DNA of 64,000 bases from Bolinopsis microptera (Eukaryota; Ctenophora; Tentaculata; Lobata; Bolinopsidae), in the NCBI RefSeq assembly GCF_026151205.1, contig NC_087082.1, positions 7,011,908-7,075,907 on the forward strand, given 5' to 3'. A model generated the notes under the pieces. That model saw only the letters and a list, made by a program, of their open reading frames with translations. It did not search any database and had not been told where the DNA came from. This document shows, one piece after another, positions 10,001 through 18,017 of this stretch; the first letter of the stretch is position 1, and each line of letters begins with the position of its first letter. Position numbers and translations under genes: made by a program.

Positions 10001-11480
10001 ATCATCACCCTCCTCTGCAAAATATAAGGGATGAGGGGCTGGTCACTATATCATCACCCTCCTCTGCAAAATATAAGGGATGAGGGGCTGGTCACTATAT
10101 CATCACCCTCCTCTGCAAAATATAAGGGATGAGGGGCTGGTCACTATATCATTATCCTCCTCTGCAAAATATAAGGGATAAGGGGCTGTTGGCATTTTGT
10201 CTTGTTATGATTTTAATAAACATGTATATCAAACAGGGGCGGAGAGCCCAACAAATCCGACCCTTTATTAATTGGATAATAATAATGGAGCAAATCTATT
10301 AACTTAAACATTATGTGATGATAGAATATACGAATCAATATCATGATAAAGAAGGGCCAGCAGCTCTAGTTATCTAGCTGTAAGGTGTAAGGTATTTTCA
10401 GACACTATATTGTTACTTACGACCCATGTCTTTTGAAAACACCTCTATTTTAAGAAGTTCCTCCCCTTCGTGGTCCTCTTCAATAACAAATAAGTTATCA
10501 CTTGATGGCATCGCAGGGAATGGTTCTAAATCAGGGGTGAAAACACTCTGAAATGTTAGTTAAATTGGATTTTATATCTATACCATTCACTTAATTTGAT
10601 TCTTACTGTCAGAGTCATATTATATGCACATATGACATAATATAAATAAGCCTGGGCTGCTGCTGTGCATTGTGTCGAAGAAAATGTACCCAAAAAAATA
10701 TAACTCTATAAAAAACATCAACAAGAAACTAACTTACATCAATTTGCTCATCCTCCTCGGTCTCCATCTCTAAGATTGTTACAGCTGAAGCTCTTCTATC
10801 TGATACTGTCTCAGTATTCCCAGTACTATCTGGTACTGGTACATCAGGCACTGGTTCAAGACTCTCAACTTCTATGGAATTGACTATTGGTGAGTCGTTG
10901 AAACCAGCTTTTCTGATTGAGTGCTGAGAACTAGCAGATCCTGGTCTTTGAGAATTTTCAGATCCTGGTTTTTGAGAACTTGCAGATCCTGGTCTTTGAG
11001 AATTTGCTGATCCTGGTCTTTGAGAATTTGCTGATCCTGGTCTTTGAGAATTTGCTGATCCTGGTCTTTGAGAATTTGCTGATCCTGGTTTTTGAGAGCT
11101 TGCAGATCCTGGTCTTAGAGAATTTGCTGATCCTGGTCTTTGGGAACTAGCTGATCCTGGTTTTTGAGAACTAGCAGATCCCGGTCTCTGGGAACTAGCA
11201 GAGCCTGGTCTCTGGGAACTTGCAGATCCTGGTCTTTGAGAACTTGCAGATCCTGGTTTTTGGGAACTTGCAGATCCAGAAGGGGGTGATTGATTTTCAT
11301 TTATAGGGCCCCCAGGAATAGGGCTAGACACTTGGTCCTGAACTTTTGGATCTTGAAGCATATTACTAGGACTGACTGATCTTGAACCGTTCTCATTTTT
11401 TATTTCATTAGCATTTTGTGGTTCTTCTGATCGCTGTGATTCCATTTTCAAACGCTTTCGTTTAGAGTCATAGTTAGAAC
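569..11480 (-). CDS. Large multi-exon gene: Ser/Pro repeat, coiled coil, C2-like region and multi-pass membrane protein (partial)
   Basis: Eleven exons join in one open frame of about 1,088 residues: 11480-10738, 10547-10421, 10014-9908, 9634-9491, 9325-9164, 8606-8486, 4017-3854, 3642-3488, 3214-2462, 1517-839 and 676-569. All junctions have AG acceptors and GT donors, and all phases match. The order of parts is: basic KRKR stretch, 8-residue repeats, acidic linkers, coiled coil, a C2-like beta-rich region beginning [12 protein letters not shown] and continuing [19 protein letters not shown], an acidic linker, then four hydrophobic segments and a charged tail. The first exon is missing, because exon 11480 needs one base from upstream. 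The 3' end lies off the left edge. I do not recognise the family with certainty. OFCC1-like proteins come to mind, but I could not check this. Membrane location is inferred from hydrophobicity. The Six1/2 gene sits in the intron 4018-8485. Confidence 0.85.
839..1517 (-). CDS. Exon 10 of the C2/membrane gene: four hydrophobic segments
   Basis: Encodes 226 residues. Hydrophobic stretches begin near [51 protein letters not shown] and [20 protein letters not shown], all long enough to span a membrane. Charged loops such as [16 protein letters not shown] lie between. The acceptor is ..ctttaccacag and the donor is gttagc. The split codon AG+G joins exon 9 (HERFR) to FLYLQML. Confidence 0.88.
1655..1885. 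mobile_element. Diverged partial copy of the fold-back MITE
   Basis: Shares about 230 bp with 2026-2255, from atgccaaatgacacgat to ccaaattgaggtactggg. Confidence 0.8.
2007..2390. mobile_element. Fold-back MITE in intron 9
   Basis: The two ends are long inverted repeats: a left arm starting ttagtaagtcaactataaat and a right arm ending tagttgacttactaa, with matching inner stretches around atgccaaatgacacgat and tttgatttcggtcgg. A related partial copy of the same sequence occupies about 1655-1885. No transposase is present. Confidence 0.8.
2462..3214 (-). CDS. Exon 9 of the C2/membrane gene
   Basis: A 753-nt exon. The first half is structured ([15 protein letters not shown], then [20 protein letters not shown]). 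It then has a long acidic, Ser/Asp/Glu-rich linker and ends with [19 protein letters not shown] and FRF-type residues before the membrane exon. Phases: two bases of its first codon come from exon 8 and its last codon is completed by exon 10. Confidence 0.88.
3372..3389 (+). repeat. Poly-C run in intron 8
   Basis: About 18 consecutive C. Length may be unreliable in sequencing. Confidence 0.9.
3488..3642 (-). CDS. Exon 8 of the C2/membrane gene
   Basis: The acceptor is ..cccatccctccag with a strong pyrimidine tract, and the donor is gtcagt. It encodes 51 residues including [20 protein letters not shown] and [14 protein letters not shown], which continue the beta-rich region. The split codon AG+T gives Ser into exon 9. 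Confidence 0.87.
3854..4017 (-). CDS. Exon 7 of the C2/membrane gene: C2-like core
   Basis: Encodes 54 residues including [20 protein letters not shown] and a following [11 protein letters not shown]. The beta-strand pattern resembles a C2 fold. Ends in phase 0 at donor gttagt. Confidence 0.85.
3988..4135 (+). repeat. 74-bp duplication carrying the exon 7 acceptor
   Basis: Two copies, 3988-4061 and 4062-4135, differ at a few bases. On the minus strand each holds a pyrimidine-rich tract, cttgccag and the first 26-30 bases of exon 7. An acceptor at the outer copy would add 74 nt and shift the frame, so the inner one is probably used. Confidence 0.93.
4611..4616 (-). terminator. Candidate polyadenylation signal of the Six1/2 gene
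   Basis: AATAAA on the minus strand, about 510 nt past the Six1/2 stop codon. No transcript data support it. Confidence 0.4.
5127..5954 (-). CDS. SIX1/2: Six1/2-class homeobox transcription factor
   Basis: A single uninterrupted frame of 275 residues. Residues about 30-142 form a SIX domain ([37 protein letters not shown]). Residues about 146-206 form the homeodomain, with CFKEKSR at its start and [16 protein letters not shown] in helix 3. VSNWFKN and FKEKSR point to the Six1/2 rather than the Six3/6 or Six4/5 class. SIX proteins bind DNA in the nucleus and work with Eya cofactors in sensory and muscle development (family knowledge). The start ATG opens the frame shortly before the SIX domain. 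The C-tail is Ser/Thr/Pro-rich. The gene is intronless and lies wholly inside an intron of the C2/membrane gene, same strand. A minus-strand AATAAA lies at 4616-4611. CACGTG sites lie upstream at about 6341, 6390 and 6411. Confidence 0.93.
   Translation of the reverse strand: MNYTLKTEPSPPGMECSVITSYPDENTFPHFTVEQVASVCESLESSGDIDRLYRFLWSLPLAQIEEFNKNERIMRSRAVVCFHRQEYRELYSIIENCRFSRDSHEKLQYLWNEAHYNEAEKLRGRALGAVDKYRVRKKFPLPQTIWDGKIQNHCFKEKSRAILKEWYSKNPYPSPHTKRELANTAGLTATQVSNWFKNRRQRDRAALTKSNKTLIMSPDRSTTTSPPPLMRAVVSSPAISSHYTSCPTHGLISPTILTHTPYSGFISYSGNPETV
7013..7075 (+). repeat. (GA)n microsatellite in the Six1/2-bearing intron
   Basis: Pure GA repeats of about 60 bp. Open frames across it (Arg-Glu or Ser-Leu runs) are repeat artefacts. 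Confidence 0.95.
7462..7705 (+). repeat. 69-bp minisatellite, about 3.5 copies
   Basis: Copies of a unit starting gacttcttctgagttatact begin at 7462, 7531 and 7600, with a shortened copy near 7637. It lies in the host-gene intron upstream of the Six1/2 gene. Confidence 0.9.
8486..8606 (-). CDS. Exon 6 of the C2/membrane gene: start of the C2-like region
   Basis: The acceptor is ..gttcttcag and the donor is gtatgt. It starts in phase 0 and ends in phase 1. It encodes 40 residues containing [20 protein letters not shown] and IKLRCLRG. Its last G plus GT of the exon at 4017 makes a Gly codon, giving a continuous [16 protein letters not shown]. This join is what links the exons on the two sides of the Six1/2 gene. 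Confidence 0.85.
8771..8862 (+). repeat. Short duplicated unit plus poly-G
   Basis: Two copies of a unit around gatcggacttttcaacctta, followed by a run of about 14 G. It lies in the intron next to exon 6. Confidence 0.7.
9164..9325 (-). CDS. Exon 5 of the C2/membrane gene: coiled coil
   Basis: This 162-nt exon is phase 0 at both ends. It encodes 54 highly charged residues ([20 protein letters not shown], then further Lys/Glu/Arg-rich helix) with coiled-coil character. The acceptor is ..catgtag. The donor gttata is weak, so the exact 3' end is less certain than for other exons. Confidence 0.75.
9491..9634 (-). CDS. Exon 4 of the C2/membrane gene
   Basis: This 144-nt exon is phase 0 at both ends. 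It encodes 48 residues beginning [20 protein letters not shown], rich in acidic residues and likely helical. A second identical acceptor lies 21 bp upstream (exon start 9655). Its use would add seven residues, ECYKLFQ, in frame. Confidence 0.85.
9634..9675 (+). repeat. 21-bp duplication of the exon 4 acceptor
   Basis: On the minus strand the unit GAGTGTTACAAACTATTTCAG is preceded by another copy of tacaaactatttcag. This puts two equal 3' splice sites 21 nt apart and in frame. Confidence 0.9.
9908..10014 (-). CDS. Exon 3 of the C2/membrane gene, with a four-fold duplicated acceptor
   Basis: It reads [20 protein letters not shown] onward and ends in phase 0 at donor gtatgt. The split first codon (C from exon 2 plus AG) gives Gln. 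Its 3' splice site and first exon bases lie in a 49-bp unit repeated four times (9992-10187). The innermost acceptor, chosen here, keeps the frame. Confidence 0.8.
9992..10187 (+). repeat. 49-bp tandem repeat x4 carrying the exon 3 splice acceptor
   Basis: Copies begin at 9992, 10041, 10090 and 10139. The first three look identical and the fourth has a few changes. On the minus strand each carries ttttgcag followed by the first bases of exon 3. Because 49 is not a multiple of 3, using an outer acceptor without further splicing would shift the frame. Confidence 0.95.
10421..10547 (-). CDS. Exon 2 of the C2/membrane gene
   Basis: The acceptor is ..catttcag and the donor is gtaagt. It starts in phase 0 and ends in phase 1. 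It encodes 42 acidic residues ([17 protein letters not shown] in the middle) that continue directly from exon 1. Confidence 0.85.
10738..11480 (-). CDS. Exon 1 (first visible) of the C2/membrane gene: basic stretch and 8-residue repeat region
   Basis: The acceptor is at ..attttag and the donor is gtaagt. The exon starts with two bases that complete a split codon and ends in phase 0. It reads [11 protein letters not shown], a possible nuclear signal, then about 15 copies of an 8-residue unit of the type GSASSQRP with R/K and S/N variation, then an acidic C-terminal part ([11 protein letters not shown]). The region looks disordered. The repeat is a 24-bp minisatellite inside coding DNA, so copy number may vary between individuals. 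Confidence 0.85.
10918..11283 (-). repeat. Coding 24-bp tandem repeat (about 15 units)
   Basis: On the plus strand the unit resembles agatcctggtctttgagaac. It stays in frame and encodes the Ser/Gln/Arg/Pro octapeptide of exon 1. Units differ at the Arg/Lys and Ser/Asn positions, so they have diverged under frame constraint. Confidence 0.9.
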
Positions 11481-11641
11481 CTAAAATGGTTAGTATTCTT
11501 AATAATAATTCTTATTCTAAATAATGAAATCAATTGATTCAGCAATCTATATATTTAAAGCTAAAATGGAGGTCAATATATTTAGGTAACATCTTGTTCG
11601 GTGCTCGGGAAATTGATTAGTTATGAGAAGGATCAAGTTTG

Positions 11642-12046
11642 AAATTAGCTGAGAGGTAGCTCTGTGAATGAAATAGAAGACTGGATATACGGTCTAAAAG
11701 TTAAAGTTAAAGTCTATAAATATCAGAACGCTTTCGTCGTTCTTTTGAAATTGAAAATAATCTGAACTATTTCATTGAACATCTGTTTACGATTTGTAAC
11801 TATGGAATATGGATACTATCTAGAATCTCGTTTCTGAAATCTATTATTAGCAAAAAGTCTCGACAATGTTTAGACATCTGTAATCATCTGTCCTATACTG
11901 TTGAACATCTGTTGAAGATTTGTACCTAGAGTCGAGCTGTCAAGTATTATAAATTCTCTTCTTGGTTTCCTCTGTAATTCTTCACGATAAAACGTCTTGT
12001 TCTAGATTTTTCACTGACGATTGAACGTAGAGATCTGTTCATTTTG
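11642..12046. mobile_element. Interspersed repeat R1, uninterrupted copy
   Basis: About 405 bp, from aaattagctgagaggtagct to agagatctgttcattttg. The same sequence appears again in four ordered pieces at 14734-14866, 15665-15764, 15890-15925 and 26414-26550, which shows that this copy is the unbroken form. No coding capacity and no class assigned. Confidence 0.85.
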
Positions 12047-12086
12047 TATTTAATTTCACTCTAAATAATACTGCGTCGCTGAGTTT

Positions 12087-12152
12087 TGTGTAACTTAATT
12101 AAGTTTGTGTAACTTAATTAAGTTTGTGTAGCTTAATTAAGTTTGTGTATTA
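12087..12152 (+). repeat. 19-bp tandem repeat (taacttaattaagtttgtg)
   Basis: Three to four copies with small changes. AT-rich. Confidence 0.85.
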
Positions 12153-12830
12153 ACTTATTTATTTATCAGTTTCGCCCAAAGTTGACCGACATAAATATTA
12201 AAATCAATTACTAGAAAAAACTTATGGAAATTATCTATAGTTATTCTGTTCTGAATGGGCAATTTTTTCCCTACTCTTGCTGAAGGCAAAAAGATCGTAA
12301 GGAATAAGTAATCGGGTTTGGATATATGAGGTGGCCCGACGGCCCTGCGGTGATGACAAAAGTCTGCTCCTTCGCAATATAGACCATTCCCCTATCATTG
12401 TGTGTATAGGAAGCGTCTGTTATGCTGCGCTAGCCATGTGTTAATTATTTACAGTGAAATTCCTCCTTCGCAAAGTTATTTTCCGCAATTTTCTGGATTC
12501 ATTTATTGTTAATACGTGGCTTACCATGCACGAATACCACTCATTTATAAAAAAACATAGTATGTAACACTGTATGACACTTTTTTCCAGTCACACTTTT
12601 CACTCAAAACAATGAAGTACATCGTAGGGAAAATTGATCACGTGTGGTTTAACCGCGGCGAAATTCTTGTTTATCTTGAAATATCCTGTTCTAATATCCC
12701 TTTGATATCATTTTCTAATATCGACTCCATAGTTCACAATACTAGTACACAAACATTCAGGGAATAATACAGAACATAATAATAAACACAGGTCATGCAC
12801 ACTGCACAGGGGCAAGTTTAAGGAACAAGA

Positions 12831-12939
12831 ATGTGGAAAACATACAAGGAGAGCAATACAACATTTGGGGAACTCCTTGATTTGACAGAAGCAGAGGAGA
12901 AAACCTACATTACTCTGCAGTTCTTGCTTTTCTTTATCG
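12831..12939 (+). CDS. GPCR exon 1
   Basis: Encodes MWKTYKESNTTFGELLDL and on into TM1 (ITLQFLLFFI). The donor is gtaaag. One base is left for a Gly codon completed by exon 2. Confidence 0.82.
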
Positions 12940-13985
12940 GTAAAGTTACACACTCCAAGAAACACACAACTCTGTCACTGATGTTATCGTTACAATCATA
13001 TATCACGATGAAGAGGAAATTTGAATGAAAAACCATTATCTCTATTTTATAATTGAGGAGTTATGAAAAATGTGTGACAGTAATATTAAAATACATGTTT
13101 ACCTAAGGTGTCATTGGGAATAGTCTCGTACTCTATGCCTCGCTCCGGTACAAAGCTGTCAGCATGGATAGAACGACTGTTATCTTGATAGAAAACATAG
13201 CAGCTGCTGACCTAGTCCTAGTAATCATTGTTTTTGGAGTCATCTCAGTTAACCTTGTCTGTGGCAGGTAGGTTACAGGATTTTCATTGCTTAAAAAATT
13301 AGCATGATTGTATTTAGTTATATTTGATAAAATTACATTGCCTTTATTTGATATTAGGTTAATAACATAATACATCACTTTCAGATGGGTATTTGGGGAT
13401 CACCTGTGTTTCATTCTCGGCTACACTAAGCATGCATTTTTTGTGGCAGAATTTTGTTTAATAGTTCTTATAGGTGTTTGTAAACTTCATTCCCTCCATA
13501 GACCGTTGTCGCCAGTTCTTACTACCACCATAATAAAATCTGTAGTACTCTTAATTTGGATAGCTTCAACTCTTTACATTGGATCATGGCCATTCGTGGC
13601 AACAGGAATATTCTATGAACCTCTAATGAGCTGCTGCATGCCTGTTTTAGGACCGACTGCAAATTATATCTTTGTGGGTTTTCATTTCTTGGTTATGACT
13701 ATGATCTTCCTCACTAATGTTGCAATTCTGTTTCTTGCACAACAACACTCAAGAGGCCACAAATCAATCCGGAAGGCAACCCTTACAGTATCCATTGTTT
13801 GCTGGGTTTTCATTGGGAGCTATGGTCCTTGGCTGTGGTACTGGGGCCTAGCAGGAGCAAAGAGAGATATGCCTGTGCTGCTGGTTGTTGTGGGGGTCAT
13901 CTCGATGCAGATAAACTTGGTGGCAAACCCATTCATTTATTCTTTCACAAACAGAAGGTGTATATACAGGGTGGCCCAAAAGTAA
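12831..13985 (+). CDS. Class A G-protein-coupled receptor, three exons
   Basis: Exons 12831-12939, 13108-13267 and 13385-13985 join in phase to give 289 residues. An in-frame stop just before the ATG supports this start. The short N-terminus has an NTT glycosylation site. TM1 carries GNSLVLYA, TM2 ENIAAADLVLV, ECL1 WVFGDHLC, TM4 a Trp, TM6 CWVFIGSYGPWLWYW and TM7 NLVANPFIYSFTNRRC with a clear NPxxY. The DRY site is replaced by CKL in GVCKLHSLHRP, so Arg3.50 appears to be Lys. That may change G-protein coupling. Ligand unknown. The last five codons and the stop come from a MITE inserted at 13967. AATAAA lies at 14617. Confidence 0.88.
13108..13267 (+). CDS. GPCR exon 2
   Basis: The acceptor is ..acctaag and the donor is gtaggt. 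Encodes VIGNSLVLYASLRYK and TM2 with ENIAAADLVLVIIVFG. The split codon AG+A gives Arg before WVFGDHLC. Confidence 0.85.
13385..13985 (+). CDS. GPCR exon 3
   Basis: The acceptor is ..cactttcag. Holds TM3 to TM7 and the NPFIY motif. The frame runs into the MITE at 13967 and stops there. Without the MITE the frame would read only a few residues past the same point and stop as well, so the tail is short either way. Confidence 0.88.
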
Positions 13986-14175
13986 CTACCCACACGCAAC
14001 CCTTCAATAACTCACGTAATTTGTGTCAACTTATATTACAGTTTACTATTATAGTTTGACTTATATCTATACACTCTGAAATTTGTACACAAATTTCAGA
14101 GAGTATGGATATAAGTCAAACTTAGATTTCCTGAACGTTGGGTTGTGTTTGGGCAGTTATTTCTGGGCCAGCCTG
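13967..14175. mobile_element. Mariner-type MITE in the last GPCR exon
   Basis: 209 bp flanked by TA on both sides. The ends are inverted repeats of the mariner kind: cagggtggcccaaaagtaac at the left, and a right end reading caggctggcccagaaataac on the other strand. The centre is a long hairpin (agtttgacttatatctatac against its complement). It supplies the receptor stop codon. Related ends occur near 19528 and 23440. Confidence 0.88.
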
Positions 14176-14616
14176 TATGTAAAGGGTATTTATTAACCAG
14201 GTATATTAGCATCCTGAATATAACTTTGCTTTACTGATTTAATTAGATGTCTTATGTCAAAATCCACTGCTAAAAGCTAACACAAAACTTTGTCCCAGAG
14301 ATGCCAAATGGAACTTTTGCTCAACACAAACCTAAACTACTACAGGTTTTACAACTTTCTGAGAGGTATTTTCAGAACAGAGTCCCCAAGAAGAGGACCC
14401 TCCTCAACAAATGCACCCTCTACAGAAAACACAGTTACTACCTCTGGTTAACACTTATCTACATTCTTAATTTCTGTTCTTAAAACAGGAGGACTCAACA
14501 AAGAGACATATTTCATTATAATTGTTTTGTTTGAATCGAGTTATATATATACTACTTCCATGCTTAAGATTTTTTATAAAATATTGTTTTGCTTGCTAGT
14601 GCTTCAATTGATACGA

Positions 14617-14622
14617 AATAAA
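14617..14622 (+). terminator. Candidate polyadenylation signal of the GPCR gene
   Basis: AATAAA about 630 nt past the stop codon, before the transposon nest starts. Confidence 0.4.
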
Positions 14623-14670
14623 ATTGATGTTTTAATGAAACTTTAGTTTTCTTGAGAGAATAAACATAAC

Positions 14671-14732
14671 TATATTTGATTTAATTGCATACTATGATAC
14701 ATTGCAAGAGTTACGCTAGGGACCTCCAGCTT
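14671..14732 (+). repeat. 62-bp direct repeat D, left copy
   Basis: Differs at about two positions from 26555-26616. The two copies bracket the whole split R1 copy and everything nested in it. It could be a long target duplication or part of a compound repeat. Confidence 0.9.
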
Positions 14733-14733
14733 A

Positions 14734-14866
14734 AAATTAGCTGAGAGGTAGCTCTGTGAATGAAATATAAGACTGGATATATGGTCTAAAAGTTAAAGTT
14801 AAAGTCTATAAATATCAGAACGCTTTCATCGTTCTTTTGAAATTGAAAATAATCTGAACTATTTCA
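14734..14866. mobile_element. Repeat R1, second copy, piece 1
   Basis: Matches 11642 onward with a few differences and stops at ..ctatttca, where an insertion begins. Confidence 0.88.
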
Positions 14867-15664
14867 GTAAAACAAATTTTTTTTTTTAGTAAAACAAATT
14901 TTATTTTATACCCACAATCAATTCATATTTAGTTCAAATATTTAAAGTCAAAATAACCATTTCACATAAGTGGTTATATTATAATAAAATAATTTGTGAT
15001 AAATTAATAAATTAATTTACACTCAAAAATGAACAAAATATACACAATTTTTACCTAGTGCAACACTGGTTCAGCGCGCGGCTGATCGAAAAAGTTTGAT
15101 TTGATTTACTAACTACAGTGTACAGCGTACATGAAAAAATTACTTACTGAATCTTTTAATACTAGACACATTTTAATTCAGATGTTGTTCAATGAGTTAG
15201 CCACAAAAATGTTCAAATTATGTAGGAGGGTAAAGGACACAATTGCTAGTAGTGCTTCTTTGTGCCCGTTGACTACAATGAACATTTTGCGGAGTTTCTC
15301 CAGACGGCTTTTATCGGAGTGCGTGTTATTTACTTGGTTATGCACAAGCCAGGCCAACATTTTGTTTTTGTGTCAGCCGTGCTACCAGGTTGCAGAGTAT
15401 TATAAACACTAAACAATTATACACTATACAAATTTGCTAATACAATATCATGCAGAGTCCGATCTAGCTGCAAACGTCAGACACCACAGTTCAGCCGCCA
15501 AGTACCGTTTAAGTGAACACCGAAACACGAGGTTTAGGTGTCATTTTGTAAATCACTTTATGGATGGATAATTCAGTAATTGTTGAAGAAAATTACAGTC
15601 ACTGCCACCTATAGCGTTATGTCATGGGTCTGATTAACGGCCAAGAATAAACGTACGTGCGCGC
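14867..15664. mobile_element. 798-bp insertion in R1 with 4-bp target duplication (ttca)
   Basis: The R1 sequence resumes at 15665 with ttca repeated. The element begins gtaaaacaaatttttttttt and ends ccaagaataaacgtacgtgc plus gcgc. I see no clear terminal inverted repeats and no recognised protein, although short open frames of 60-93 residues occur on both strands. Class unknown. Confidence 0.7.
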
Positions 15665-15764
15665 TTCATTGAACATCTGTTTACGATTTGTAACTATGGA
15701 ATATGGATACTATCTAGAATCTCGTTTCTGAAATCTATTATTAGCAAAAAGTCTCGACAATGTT
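15665..15764. mobile_element. Repeat R1, second copy, piece 2
   Basis: Continues R1 from ttcattgaacatctgtttac to gacaatgtt, which is the target site of the next insertion. Confidence 0.88.
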
Positions 15765-15889
15765 TTGTAGCGCGATGCGTTACTGTGCCGCGCCGCGCAC
15801 TCAATGAGGCTTCTCACAGCGACTGGCTAGATCGGCGAGATGCGCTACTGTGCCGCGCCGAGCTGCCATGAATTGACATCGTCAATTAA
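15765..15889. mobile_element. 125-bp non-autonomous element with 9-bp target duplication (gacaatgtt)
   Basis: Bounded by gacaatgtt at 15756-15764 and 15890-15898. Its ends, TTGTAGCGCGATG and, on the other strand, TTAATTGACGATG, are short imperfect inverted repeats. Inside are two direct copies of a GC-rich stretch like ggcgcggcacagta. The same ends bound the 8-kb insertion at 18018-26020. A 9-10 bp duplication suggests a Mutator-like family (inference). Confidence 0.8.
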
Positions 15890-15925
15890 GACAATGTTTA
15901 GACATCTGTAATCATCTGTCCTATA
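15890..15925. mobile_element. Repeat R1, second copy, piece 3
   Basis: R1 from gacaatgtttagacatctgt to tcctata, where the CR1-like retrotransposon is inserted. Confidence 0.85.
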
Positions 15926-16100
15926 AAGTAAGTAAGTAAGTAAAGATTATGACATAACATCATCACAAGTGTCTACAAAATATCATTGCACTAAATAAAA
16001 GAATAATTTAAATAAATATATTTTTCCATCAACATTAATAATTTATCAAATTCAATTTTATTAATTAATAAAATCTAATACATTATCTATAAATAATTCA

Positions 16101-17234
16101 TTAATACTTCCCAGTGGAATAAAGATTTATAAAACGCTTCTTTGCCACAAAAGGATGAAACCAAAGATATTCATTATGTGTCTCCTTATTGCTTAAATAA
16201 CTGGGTTCTTCAATTTTCCCTAAAACTTGATTCGAAACATTCCAAAAATAAAAATCATTTACACTGTTTTTAGAAATCATTTCTTTCTTAAATCCTTCCA
16301 ATCTAACTTTAAAGCTTAAAACTGTCGAGCAGTTCTTGACATCTGAAGGGAGTTTGTTCCAGTAAGGAATGACTCGCTCCGGAAGAAAAGAAGACTGGAG
16401 ATTCTTAACTTTAGTTACACTCTTATTACACCTATTGGTTGAAACTAGATTAAGACCAGATCTGCTCATTCTGAACAAACCCGATCCATATTCAGTCAAA
16501 CCACTAGTTACTTTAAAAGCTTCGATAAGGTCCCCACGTATTCGCCGCTCTGCCAGCGTTGTCAAATTGAGGATATCCAGTCTGCAGCTGTATGGAAGAG
16601 TACCCACCTCATCAATAAGACAGGTAAACCGCCTCTGGACGCTCTCCAGCTCCAAAACAGTCCCCCAACTTCCATGAGCCGCAACTGGATTCCACAATTG
16701 GACACAATACTCAAGATGAGGTCTTATCAAAGCTTTATAAATAGCTATCATTACAACCTTTTCTCTAATAACTAAGTTCCTTACAATCCAGCAGATCATA
16801 CGATTTGCTTTAGAAATACATGCTTTTATCTGTTCATTCCAAAGCAAGGAGCTATGGGTAATAACCCCCAAATCTTTTTCCTGTGCAGATACTTCTAGTT
16901 CTACTCCATTTACAATATAATTCGAGTTAGGATTATTATTCAGATTAATATGGACTACTTTACACTTGGCAGGATTGAAGTTTAAGTGCCAAATACTCTC
17001 CCAAATTTCGAGTTCTAAAATATCATCAGATACACTTCTATGGTTAGCTGCATTACAAACTGACTTGAGATCATCTGCAAATAATTTAATCTTATTTTTA
17101 ACATTGTCAGGTAAATCGTTTATATAAAGAATAAATAGCAAAGGACCCAATACTGACCCCTGGGGAACACCAGATAACACGTGTTTCACCTCAGACCATT
17201 GTCCTTCTACACAAACCCTCATGGTTCTGTCTGT
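16101..17234 (-). pseudogene. Reverse transcriptase, C-terminal part, of the CR1-like element
   Basis: The frame reads SGVPQGSVLGPLLFILYIND and then LFADDLK, the FADD catalytic motif, with the thumb region and the CR1-type C-terminus (RVIPYWNKLPSDVKNCS). It continues upstream in 17321-18017 but is cut off by the 86-bp MITE. Confidence 0.88.
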
Positions 17235-17320
17235 TTACCTGGGGACCTCAGGCTATCATGTTCATTAACATATAGAGAATAGAGATTCGGCGGAATGACA
17301 GGCTGAGTGCCGCCCAGTAA
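17235..17320. mobile_element. 86-bp MITE with perfect 8-bp target duplication (ctgtctgt)
   Basis: Flanked by ctgtctgt at 17227-17234 and 17321-17328. The ends ttacctggg and ttactgggc (read inward) are inverted repeats. It splits the reverse transcriptase frame, shifts it and adds a stop. A related copy lies at 27054-27133 in the opposite orientation. An 8-bp duplication points to the hAT group (inference). Confidence 0.9.
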
Positions 17321-18017
17321 CTGTCTGTCAGGAAGTCTTTTATAACATCTAAAACTTTTCCCTTGACCCCAAACCCCTCCAATTTAGATAGAAGTCTAAA
17401 GTGGGGGACTGTGTCAAAAGCTTTACTAAAATCAAAATACAAAAGATCGACAGGAGCACCTTCGTCTAAAATATCAAGAATATTATCAAATGTCTCTAAG
17501 AGATTAGATAGACAAGATTTACCCTTCACAAATCCATGCTGATGCTTTGAAATTCGTTCTTCTAAAAATGTTAATAAATGTGCCCTCACCAACTTTTCAT
17601 ACACTTTGCACAAAATACAAGTTAATGAGACAGGTCTATAATTTAAGGGATCAGATTTAACACCCTTTTTGAACAATGCTACAACAGATGCTGTCTTCCA
17701 AATGTCAGGCAGGACTCCTGTTTCTGAACACTTAACAAATAATTTAGTTACAGCTTCAACAAACTTTTCATCGTATGCTAAGGATTTCAACAACTTTGGA
17801 TGAACGCCATCCGGACCAGAACTCTTAAAAACATTAAGCTTTAAAAGCTGCTTCTTGATATCAGAACTGCTAATTTCCATATCATCAATAACCTCTTTGT
17901 TATAACTCTCATTTTGGGGAAGAGGGCCAGGTGGTTCACGCACAAACACAGAACTAAAGGTACTAGCAAGTACCTCAGCTGACTCAAATGAACTATCTGT
18001 GCGTGTACCATCTCCTC
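17321..18017 (-). pseudogene. Reverse transcriptase, N-terminal part, of the CR1-like element
   Basis: Encodes SSGPDGVHPKLLKSL, DIWKTASVVALFKKG, NYRPVSLTCILCKVYEKLV and YFDFSKAFDTV, the first conserved blocks of a CR1-type reverse transcriptase. Cut at 18017 by the 8-kb insertion. Confidence 0.88.

Larger units (their letters stand above)
11481..12830. other. Divergent intergenic region between the C2/membrane gene and the GPCR gene
   Basis: Holds the intact 405-bp repeat R1 and a 19-bp tandem repeat. The missing first exon and the promoter of the minus-strand gene may be here, and the promoter of the plus-strand GPCR gene. One CACGTG lies near 12639. I could not identify an exon. Confidence 0.5.

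Noticed and set aside
8486-11480. Separate gene ending at 8486
   Set aside because: Phase and sequence join cleanly to the exon at 4017, so I treat it as the 5' part of the C2/membrane gene.
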